The notes under the pieces were generated by a model. The model saw only the letters and a list, made by a program, of their open reading frames with translations. It searched no databases and had not been told where the DNA came from. Below are positions 1-4,568 of a stretch of DNA of 7,084 bases, piece by piece (within the stretch, counting starts at the first letter, position 1; every line of letters begins with the position of its first letter). Both the position numbers and the translations under genes were made by a program. The stretch is from CAYFMH01 sp964344775 (GTDB lineage Bacteria; Patescibacteriota; Gracilibacteria; UBA4473). The DNA is taken from assembly GCA_964344775.1 (NCBI GenBank), contig CAYFOO010000066.1, forward strand, positions 1-7,084. The letters run 5' to 3'.

Positions 1-36
1 AAGCTCATTATCCCCATTTCTTCTCTCCGAACAACT

Positions 37-273
37 TTATTGTGCAGAAAGTCTACTATATTTTGGAGGGATGTTTAGCACCATATGCACATGATCACTA
101 CATAAATGTCCCTTCTCTATTTTTAGGCCTTTCTGTTTTGCTAAATCTTTTAGGATCTCTCCCAAATATTTTTTCACCTTCCCGTATAGTACTTTCTTCC
201 TGTACTTTGGTACCATCACCACATGGTACTTACATTCCCATCTTGTGTGGGATAATGACTCATATTCGTTCAT
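37..273 (-). pseudogene. tnpA: IS200-like Y1 transposase TnpA, N-terminal part only
   Basis: The 78-residue product opens with the IS200 TnpA signature: SHTRWECKYHVV at residues 8-19, then VPKYRKKVLYG, and HVHM at 61-64 carrying the two metal-binding histidines of the HUH motif (H61, H63), followed by IPPKYS. Family members run to roughly 140-150 residues, continuing after PPKYS into a helix (usually like GFIKGKSA) and a C-terminal catalytic tyrosine. Here the sequence departs from the family right after KYS and meets TAA. Neither other frame in the remaining 36 bases restores the expected helix, so a junction or deletion is more likely than a simple frameshift. The start is the ATG at 273, because an in-frame TAA lies just upstream. 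Without the tyrosine the protein could not cleave DNA. Confidence 0.75.
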
Positions 274-294
274 TTTTTAAAATGGTTAAGAAGT

Positions 295-316
295 ATTGAG
301 GGGCTCTCCTCCCAAT
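295..316 (-). promoter_or_regulatory. Leader hairpin of tnpA masking a GGGAGG motif
   Basis: Bases 295-303 pair with 308-316 around a 4-nt loop. In the minus-strand RNA eight of nine positions pair, counting one G-U wobble, with one A-C mismatch. The 3' to 5' order puts GGGAGG, the only Shine-Dalgarno-like string in the leader, inside the stem. IS200 transposase mRNA is known to hide its ribosome-binding site in a leader stem, which keeps transposition low. A caveat is that GGGAGG lies about 34 nt from the ATG at 273, further than a normal Shine-Dalgarno spacing, so the masking role is inferred. Confidence 0.45.
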
Positions 317-367
317 ATTCCTACCACTTTTTACAGCTCGCTGATACGGCTTAGCCTTTCGGTGTCT

Positions 368-384
368 CACCGGCAGAGCCGGTG
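368..384. repeat. Subterminal hairpin of IS200-type left end
   Basis: CACCGGC (368-374) and GCCGGTG (378-384) form a perfect 7-bp stem with a 3-nt loop, AGA on the plus strand. A short GC-rich hairpin upstream of tnpA is what TnpA of the IS200/IS605 family binds at the left end, with cleavage a few bases outside it. It is the strongest non-coding evidence that the left end of the element is intact even though the gene is not. Confidence 0.6.
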
Positions 385-419
385 GTTTAATAATTGATAA
401 TTATCTTTTGCAGAAATTA

Positions 420-445
420 AAAAACCCCGCTTTTGCGGGGTTTTT
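420..445 (-). terminator. Bidirectional Rho-independent terminator of the HU gene
   Basis: AAAAACCCCGC (420-430) pairs perfectly with GCGGGGTTTTT (435-445) across a TTTT loop. The GC core is flanked by an A-run on one side and a T-run on the other, so it can stop transcription from both directions. On the minus strand it lies 22 bases after the HU stop codon at 468. It also separates the HU gene from the insertion element and would block readthrough into tnpA. Confidence 0.9.
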
Positions 446-467
446 CTTAATTTGCTAAACAAGGTTC

Positions 468-749
468 TTATCGAACAGCGTCTTTCAAATTTTTACCAGC
501 TTTGAATGTAGGAACAGTCGTTGCTGGGATTTGAATTTTTTGAGAAGGATTTTGAGGGTTAACTCCAGTTCGAGCAGCTCGTTTTGATACTCGGAAAGTT
601 CCAAAACCAGTGATCGTAACTTGTCCTCCTTTTGCGAGCTCTTTTGTGATAGCAGCAAGAAGTGCTTCAAGAGCGTCACCTGCAGCTTTTTTTGTTACTC
701 CTGCGCCAGCTGCAACTGCGGCCACGAGATCTCCTTTTGATAATGCCAT
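468..749 (-). CDS. hup: HU family DNA-binding protein
   Basis: This 93-residue protein is a complete HU/IHF-family histone-like protein (usual length about 90). HU acts in the nucleoid as a dimer that bends and compacts DNA with little sequence preference. The N-terminal helices occupy residues 1-40. GFGTF at 48-52 is the family hallmark, and the DNA-embracing arm runs from about 53 to 76, including RTGVNPQNP, where the proline (about 66) is the one that intercalates in HU/IHF. The C-terminus, FKAGKNLKDAV, is typical. The N-terminal half is unusually alanine-rich (VAAVAAGAG). Plain HU rather than an IHF subunit is the better guess because a single gene with a generic arm is seen. It is monocistronic, between a candidate promoter and a strong terminator. 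No Shine-Dalgarno precedes the ATG. Confidence 0.95.
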   Translation of the reverse strand: MALSKGDLVAAVAAGAGVTKKAAGDALEALLAAITKELAKGGQVTITGFGTFRVSKRAARTGVNPQNPSQKIQIPATTVPTFKAGKNLKDAVR

Positions 750-785
750 TTTTAAAAAGGGTTAAGAAATAATAAAGGCTGCACC

Positions 786-815
786 ATCTTAGTCTTTGTT
801 TTTCCGCTTTGGCAA
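786..815 (-). promoter_or_regulatory. Candidate promoter of the HU gene
   Basis: On the minus strand TTGCCA (810-815; 5 of 6 to the sigma-70 consensus) and TAAGAT (786-791; 4 of 6) are 18 bases apart. Transcription would begin near 779, leaving a leader of about 30 nt that is rich in T and A and has no Shine-Dalgarno. Confidence 0.45.
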
Positions 816-959
816 GCTTTTTTTGGGAAAAATGTGTTGCGGAGAACTTGAAATTATTTTAAGTTGTTACGTAGTAAACAAATTTTTTGTTCAACCTTTG
901 GGCAATTTAGTTGTCCGAGCGGTTTAACGCCTTTTCTGCTTAAAATAAAGGAAAAATCA

Positions 960-979
960 CCTCTTCAATTCAGAAGAGG
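960..979 (-). terminator. Possible terminator of the hydrolase gene
   Basis: CCTCTTC (960-966) pairs perfectly with GAAGAGG (973-979) around a 6-nt loop. Read on the minus strand, the stem is followed after TGA by a run of five T, a weak intrinsic-terminator pattern about 110 bases past the hydrolase stop. On the plus strand no T-run follows, so only the minus orientation is supported. Confidence 0.4.
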
Positions 980-1016
980 GGCAAAAAACGGCTTAAACAA
1001 AAGCAATTTTTTGGTT

Positions 1017-1066
1017 TTCCAAAAAATCACCCTTTTTTAAATGGCTATTTGGTGGGATTTTTGGAA
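1017..1066 (-). terminator. Long bulged hairpin just after the hydrolase gene
   Basis: TTCC plus an A-run and TCACC (1017-1031) can pair with GGTG, A, a T-run and GGAA (1051-1066), giving a stem of about 14 bp with small bulges and a loop of 19 nt. It starts 24 bases past the hydrolase stop codon. There is no clean T-tract after it, so it may stabilise the mRNA 3' end or stop transcription weakly, with the second hairpin at 960-979 acting as a back-up. Confidence 0.3.
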
Positions 1067-1089
1067 TTTTTTGTAAAAATTCAGAAAAA

Positions 1090-2226
1090 TTAAGCTAAAA
1101 ATCCTCTATCCAGAGAAAGTCCGCGAGAGGTTAGAACATTTTCTGCTTTTTCAACATAACGGGGATCTGTAGCATATCCAGCGTTTATCACGGTCTGCAG
1201 AAACATCCTTGGGTTATCTTTGTATTGAAACGCTGCTCGATACCTGGCTGCACCAGATATTAATTCTGCATAATCCGTAAAAGAATCGACAATAGAATCA
1301 TATCTTCGAAAAGAATCTTTCATTTTTACCATGCTCCCTCCAATGTATTCTGTTGTTAAAAACTCTTGCCCTCTCCCCTTAATTCCAAAAAAATTATTTC
1401 CAGGAGCATGTTTCCCATTTCCGGATTCTAGAGTGGACTGAGCTAAAGTAACCTCCCAAGGAATCCCATATCTAGCTTCAATTTCTTTTGAAAGAATTGT
1501 TGCTACTTCAAAGAAAGTACCTTCCTTTACTTCTTTTGGATCAATTCCTCGTTCTTTCAGAAATTTTTTGTATGCCTCTTTCATCTCTTTCGCATTTTTT
1601 TCTTCCTGTTCTATTCTTTCCAAAAACGCTGTTTTACCCATTTTTTCTTCATTCAGGGACAGCGTCTTGATTTGATCAAAACCAGTTTGTTCTACTTCTA
1701 ATATATCCATTTCAATTTTTTCTCCGCCATAAACCGGTAAATAATTTCCACCTTTATCCAAATAGCCTACTTTCCCATTTCCAGAAATCGATCTTTTTCC
1801 CACTTTACCGTTCACTTTTATGAACTTCTGAGAAGCTGGAAATAAGTCCCCCATTCCTATTTTCCACTTTGCCCCCTCATGTCCATGGAAATTCACCTTC
1901 CCGTTCTGCAAAAAAAGCGTATTTAAATCTTCTGTAGAACGTTTCAAAAATTCAGAAGTTGGAATATTGCTAATTGATTTAACAATTTCTGTTTCACGAG
2001 GAACTCTCTCTTCTCCTTGAACTTCTTCAGTAACCTCATTTCCCTCTTTGATTTCTGTAATAATCGAATCAATTTTTTTTTGCCAATCAGTAGAAGTGGG
2101 TTCTTTTTCTTTGTTTTTTGTTTGGTCCGAAGCAAATTCGTACGTCACCTTAGCTCCTTCTACACTGGCAGAAACCTGTCCCGGCATCTCTCGATAAATA
2201 AATTTCATTTTAAAAATTCCTGACAT
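1090..2226 (-). CDS. Peptidoglycan hydrolase with C-terminal glucosaminidase (GH73-like) domain
   Basis: The 378-residue product ends in a glucosaminidase domain (about 240-370) that cleaves the glycan strand of peptidoglycan, as in FlgJ or LytG-type enzymes. Visible signatures are AQSTLESGNG (262-271), with E267 as candidate catalytic acid, NNFFGIKG (277-284), TTEY (291-294), whose E293 fits the second acidic position, and YATDPRYVEKA (351-361), a GH73 hallmark. Residues 1-105 are acidic, lysine-rich and low in complexity. Residues 110-175 form a glycine-rich module with NGKVG twice (139, 150) that I do not recognise; 200-230 look coiled-coil. No signal peptide or membrane helix is seen, which is odd for a wall enzyme. 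The ATG at 2226 lacks a Shine-Dalgarno; an in-frame ATG at 2208 (residue 7) has AGGA 9 bases upstream and may be the real start. Confidence 0.85.
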   Translation of the reverse strand: MSGIFKMKFIYREMPGQVSASVEGAKVTYEFASDQTKNKEKEPTSTDWQKKIDSIITEIKEGNEVTEEVQGEERVPRETEIVKSISNIPTSEFLKRSTEDLNTLFLQNGKVNFHGHEGAKWKIGMGDLFPASQKFIKVNGKVGKRSISGNGKVGYLDKGGNYLPVYGGEKIEMDILEVEQTGFDQIKTLSLNEEKMGKTAFLERIEQEEKNAKEMKEAYKKFLKERGIDPKEVKEGTFFEVATILSKEIEARYGIPWEVTLAQSTLESGNGKHAPGNNFFGIKGRGQEFLTTEYIGGSMVKMKDSFRRYDSIVDSFTDYAELISGAARYRAAFQYKDNPRMFLQTVINAGYATDPRYVEKAENVLTSRGLSLDRGFLA

Positions 2227-2253
2227 TTTAGCACAAAATTGATATTTTTACAA
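2225..2253 (-). promoter_or_regulatory. Candidate promoter of the hydrolase gene, overlapping its first ATG
   Basis: On the minus strand TTGTAA (2248-2253) and TAAAAT (2225-2230) are exactly 17 bases apart. The -10 box overlaps the most upstream ATG (2224-2226), so transcription would begin near 2218, inside the longest frame. If real, this promoter rules out the first ATG and supports the start at 2208 with a leader of about 10 nt. Confidence 0.4.
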
Positions 2254-2259
2254 AAGAAA

Positions 2260-2287
2260 TTGTTATTTTTTTAGGTTTTGGTATACT
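2260..2287 (+). promoter_or_regulatory. Candidate promoter upstream of the membrane protein-folK-folE cluster
   Basis: TTGTTA (2260-2265) and TATACT (2282-2287) are 16 bases apart on the plus strand. Transcription would begin near 2294, leaving about 55 nt before the ATG at 2349. A rival -10 lies 32 bases downstream (2314-2319). Confidence 0.45.
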
Positions 2288-2313
2288 CCGCGGCGTTAAA
2301 AATAAATAATGCG

Positions 2314-2319
2314 TATAAT
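2314..2319 (+). promoter_or_regulatory. Second candidate -10 box (TATAAT)
   Basis: A perfect TATAAT sits 29 bases before the ATG at 2349, but the -35 region at the right distance is poor. Both -10 candidates are followed by the same heptamer TACTCCG (2284-2290 and 2319-2325), so the two may be duplicated control elements. Confidence 0.35.
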
Positions 2320-2348
2320 ACTCCGAAGTCCTTATTTTAAAAGACTTT

Positions 2349-2993
2349 ATGAAGGACGTAGGGGTATATAAATACGCCAACCAATTTTTCAAAAAAATTA
2401 TGAAATTTATCGTTGGTGATATCCCAAAAGATGAGAACTTCACTCCAAAAGAAGGAAACTGGAAATCTCTCCCCTCTTATAATTTCTCTATCTCATATGG
2501 GATCAGCTTCTTTGGCCCCTTCTTTTTTGCAGGACTGTTTTTAATGTTTATCTACTTTTTGCTTCTGTGGATTACAGGAGAAGGACTATTTGACTCACCG
2601 TATGAGTTCTTTCCGGCTCTTTTTCTTTCGTTAGCTTTTGTGCCTATTTTTCATGAAGTAGTCCGAGCTGTAGTTTGTCCAGAAAAAGACGTGGACTTCG
2701 GGATTGTGATGCCCAATGTTCCGGCCAATTGGATTATGGCTTATTTCAACGGAAATATGAGCCGAAACCGACTTTTGCTCATCCTGGGATTTCCTCTGAT
2801 TTTTTCGATCATTCCGATTCTCATTTGTGCCATTTTTGAGATCACCTCCCCCTGGATCACGATCCCGGCACTGATCAATGCGTTTTCTTCTTATTCTGAT
2901 CTGGTGCTGATCTATCTGGTATTTGTGAACACACCGAAGGATGCTGAAATACAGGTAAACGGCCTGGATATTTGGTTCAAAACTGTGGAATGA
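2349..2993 (+). CDS. Multipass membrane protein resembling DUF3267 zincin-like family, degenerate HExxH
   Basis: This 214-residue protein has about four hydrophobic segments (roughly 50-76, 86-110, 142-165 and 170-195) with short hydrophilic ends. At 102-106 it reads HEVVR, in the place and context (end of a membrane helix, then AVVCP) where DUF3267-type putative membrane metalloproteases have HExxH. SYSDL at 181-185 matches the later S/G-D-L region with an acidic residue (D184) that could be a metal ligand. R106 replaces the second histidine, so zinc proteolysis is doubtful; it may be a pseudoprotease. The assignment to DUF3267 is from motif pattern only. Its TGA overlaps the folK ATG (ATGA), implying translational coupling. 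An alternative start is M18 (2400); neither start has a Shine-Dalgarno. Confidence 0.75.
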   Translation: MKDVGVYKYANQFFKKIMKFIVGDIPKDENFTPKEGNWKSLPSYNFSISYGISFFGPFFFAGLFLMFIYFLLLWITGEGLFDSPYEFFPALFLSLAFVPIFHEVVRAVVCPEKDVDFGIVMPNVPANWIMAYFNGNMSRNRLLLILGFPLIFSIIPILICAIFEITSPWITIPALINAFSSYSDLVLIYLVFVNTPKDAEIQVNGLDIWFKTVE

Positions 2994-3445
2994 TTTTTAT
3001 TGGCATTGGAAGTTCTATCGGAGAGGCTGAAGAAATCTTTGCTGCCGCAGAGATGGATTTGGAAAAAGAAAATATTACGGTGCTCAAAAAATCAAAAATT
3101 CTCAAAAATCCACCCTACGGTGGGGTTGCTGAGAATGAATTTAGCAACGCGGTCTGGCAGATCGAGACAGATAAAAATCCGGAAGAACTGCTCAGCACAC
3201 TCCAAAAAATAGAAAACAATCACGGACGAAAAAGAGACAAAAAATGGGATGATCGCACACTGGATCTGGACATTTTGGTTTTTAACGATATGGTCTTCGA
3301 CACGGAAAAGCTAAAAATCCCCCACCCAGAAATCCCAAAGAGGGACTTCGTGCTTATTCCCTGGAGTGAGATCGTTGAAGAGAACTTTGAGATTCCAAAA
3401 TTTGGAAAACTAAAAGATCTTCTTCAAAAACTTTCTAAGAACTAA
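2990..3445 (+). CDS. folK: 6-hydroxymethyl-7,8-dihydropterin pyrophosphokinase (HPPK)
   Basis: FolK transfers pyrophosphate from ATP to 6-hydroxymethyl-7,8-dihydropterin, the step before dihydropteroate synthesis in the cytosolic folate pathway. The 151-residue protein matches the family along its length: FIGIGSSIG (3-11, the FIGLGSNLG opening), GRKRDKKWDDRTLDLDIL (79-96) with the Mg-binding pair D92 and D94, and IPHPEIPKRDFVLIPWSEI (110-128) with the conserved PHP and RxFVL. I chose the ATG at 2990 over the in-frame TTG at 2972 because it begins exactly at the family start and forms an ATGA overlap with the upstream stop codon. The last codons and stop lie inside a heptamer array, and folE follows after 24 bases. 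It is a monofunctional HPPK, with no fusion to FolB or FolP. Confidence 0.95.
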   Translation: MIFIGIGSSIGEAEEIFAAAEMDLEKENITVLKKSKILKNPPYGGVAENEFSNAVWQIETDKNPEELLSTLQKIENNHGRKRDKKWDDRTLDLDILVFNDMVFDTEKLKIPHPEIPKRDFVLIPWSEIVEENFEIPKFGKLKDLLQKLSKN

Positions 3446-3469
3446 GAACTATCAACTAAAAACTAATTT
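3435..3469 (+). repeat. Heptanucleotide tandem array A (5 units) between folK and folE
   Basis: Five unbroken 7-bp units: CTAAGAA twice, then CTATCAA, CTAAAAA and CTAATTT. The first unit encodes the end of folK and the second supplies its TAA stop (3443-3445). The fifth ends at 3469, immediately before the folE ATG at 3470. The array therefore fills the whole intergenic gap, including the place where a Shine-Dalgarno would be. Confidence 0.85.
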
Positions 3470-4015
3470 ATGAATACCTCTGATTGCATCCGCCAAATCC
3501 TCAAAAATATCGGTGAAAATCCAAACCGTGAAGGGCTAACTGAAACGCCGGAAAGGGTCGAAAAAGCCTACGAACAACTACTCGCCGGATACAAATCCGA
3601 TCCCAAAAAGATCCTCAAAACCTTCACGAATGAAAACTACGACGAAATGCTTTTGGTCCGAAACATTGAATACTTCTCGATGTGCGAACATCATATGATT
3701 CCTTTTTTTGGGATGGCACACGTGGCTTACATCCCGGACAAAAAAATCACCGGTCTTTCAAAAATCCCGCGACTGATCGATGCTTTTGCTCAGAGATTGC
3801 AAAATCAAGAGCGGATGACCACACAGGTAGCGGAAACGATGTTCGAGGTACTGAAACCGAAGGGCGTCGCCGTCCAAATCACCGGCACACATCTCTGTAT
3901 CTCTGCCCGAGGTGTGCAAAAACCAAAATCAGAAACCGTGACGACCACCTTCCTCGGAGATTTTAAGACCAAAGCAAACCTGCAGTCTGATTTCTTGTTT
4001 CAGGTGTCGAAATAG
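3470..4015 (+). CDS. folE: GTP cyclohydrolase I
   Basis: FolE converts GTP to 7,8-dihydroneopterin triphosphate, the first step of folate synthesis and of other pterin and 7-deazaguanine routes. The 181-residue protein is a complete short-form type I enzyme of the T-fold family. GLTETPERVEKAYEQLLAGY at 22-41 is the N-terminal signature. MCEHHMIPFFG at 71-81 contains the zinc ligands C72 and H75 and the neighbouring H74. GLSKIPRLIDAFAQRLQNQERMT spans 95-117, and THLCISARGVQK at 140-151 supplies the third ligand C143. KTVTTTFLGDF-like residues near 155-165 close the fold. All residues expected for Zn catalysis are present. It follows folK in the same direction and ends in TAG. Its ATG directly abuts array A, with no Shine-Dalgarno. 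Confidence 0.97.
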   Translation: MNTSDCIRQILKNIGENPNREGLTETPERVEKAYEQLLAGYKSDPKKILKTFTNENYDEMLLVRNIEYFSMCEHHMIPFFGMAHVAYIPDKKITGLSKIPRLIDAFAQRLQNQERMTTQVAETMFEVLKPKGVAVQITGTHLCISARGVQKPKSETVTTTFLGDFKTKANLQSDFLFQVSK

Positions 4016-4021
4016 GGACTT

Positions 4022-4041
4022 AAAAAGGGTGTTTACTTTTT
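4022..4041 (+). terminator. Weak terminator-like hairpin after folE
   Basis: AAAAAG (4022-4027) and CTTTTT (4036-4041) form a 6-bp AT-rich stem around an 8-nt loop, followed by GGG and further T-rich sequence. It starts 7 bases after the folE stop and is the only terminator candidate before the lipoprotein promoter. The stem is weak. Confidence 0.3.
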
Positions 4042-4057
4042 TGGGTTTTATTTTTAT

Positions 4058-4086
4058 TTGACATTTTTTAAGTTCTGTGATAAAAA
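4058..4086 (+). promoter_or_regulatory. Promoter of the lipoprotein gene (perfect TTGACA)
   Basis: A perfect -35 box TTGACA (4058-4063) is followed 17 bases later by TAAAAA (4081-4086, 4 of 6). Transcription would begin about 4092-4093, only two or three bases before the ATG at 4095, predicting a leaderless or nearly leaderless mRNA. It also places the in-frame GTG at 4077 upstream of the transcript. Confidence 0.6.
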
Positions 4087-4094
4087 TACCGCAA

Positions 4095-4568
4095 ATGAAA
4101 AGATCATCAAAATTATTAGCTGGAGTACTTGCAGGAAGTTTACTTTCTGGTTGTGCAAGTATGGACAATCGTTTAGAACAAAGCTCAGATCCTTGTGATG
4201 GTTTTCATCCTCCGAATGAAGTACTACTTTCTGGGACAGGAAAGTTGGCACTTCTAGAACAGAGAACACAATGTCTTATCAAAAAAACACGAGAAATTGT
4301 CTCACAAATAGGACAAGCTCTGGCAGATGGAAATCTAAGCATGGCAGAAGCGGATGAAATTGTGTCCAAATCTGAACGATTTGATTTTCCAAAACACTTT
4401 CAAGATGCTTACCGTACAGTTCCACCGGATAAATTCCCAAGAAAAACAGCCATAAGACTCAGAATAATCAGCAGTGTTATTGATTTGCATGTCAAAAGGC
4501 TTATCGCAGAGATGGAAAAAAATGCCCGTGAAACAGGAACAGTCCCACGAGGAGAATTTGAAATATAA
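4095..4568 (+). CDS. Small predicted lipoprotein of unknown function
   Basis: The 157-residue product starts with a textbook lipoprotein signal: MKRSSK, a hydrophobic stretch (LLAGVLAGSLL) and lipobox LSGC with the acylated cysteine at residue 20, followed by Ala and Ser. The mature chain has about 137 residues with two further cysteines (in DPCDGF and TQCLI), which could form a disulfide. It is largely helical, with a charged C-terminal helix around LHVKRLIAEMEKNARE. I recognise no domain. I chose the ATG at 4095 over the in-frame GTG at 4077 because the signal peptide begins there and the promoter leaves no room for the GTG. The gene is AT-richer than folE beside it. Its stop codon is adjacent to that of tsaD on the opposite strand. 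Confidence 0.75.
   Translation: MKRSSKLLAGVLAGSLLSGCASMDNRLEQSSDPCDGFHPPNEVLLSGTGKLALLEQRTQCLIKKTREIVSQIGQALADGNLSMAEADEIVSKSERFDFPKHFQDAYRTVPPDKFPRKTAIRLRIISSVIDLHVKRLIAEMEKNARETGTVPRGEFEI

Larger units (their letters stand above)
1..390 (-). mobile_element. IS200/IS605-family element, 5' (left-end) portion
   Basis: The segment has a typical IS200-type left end read on the minus strand: a compact GC-rich subterminal hairpin (368-384), then an untranslated leader of about 95 nt with a second hairpin, then a Y1-type HUH transposase frame starting at 273. No terminal inverted repeats are seen, as expected for this family, which moves as single-stranded DNA. The outer boundary is not fixed; I place it near 390, just before the HU terminator. 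The other end is not recognisable, and the transposase frame closes at 37, so this copy is probably truncated or decayed unless the remainder lies beyond the left edge. Confidence 0.7.
816..1089. other. Non-coding spacer between HU and hydrolase genes, with hairpins
   Basis: No credible gene is seen on either strand in this AT-rich stretch. It contains two hairpins annotated separately, both downstream of the minus-strand hydrolase gene, and a short run resembling the 5' half of a serine tRNA (911-945), discussed as a finding. The upstream control region of the HU gene may extend into 816-900. Beyond these I recognise nothing. Confidence 0.6.

Noticed and set aside
390..404. AT-rich palindrome ATAATT-GAT-AATTAT as an operator or att site
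   Set aside because: A 6-bp A/T-only stem is expected by chance in sequence of this composition and nothing else supports a site.
960..979. T-arm of a tRNA within the tRNA-like region
   Set aside because: TTCAATTC looks like a T-loop, but the bases on either side pair as a longer hairpin, not as a 5-bp T-stem, and no acceptor partner follows.
2972..2989. FolK start at an upstream TTG
   Set aside because: The six extra residues precede the conserved FIGIGSS start, and the ATG at 2990 forms the common ATGA overlap with the upstream gene.
3682..3966. 94-codon open frame inside folE
   Set aside because: It is a shadow in another frame of a clearly homologous folE and shows no family features of its own.
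4077..4094. GTG start for the lipoprotein gene
   Set aside because: It would put six residues including a proline before a perfect signal peptide, and it lies over the -10 region of the predicted promoter.
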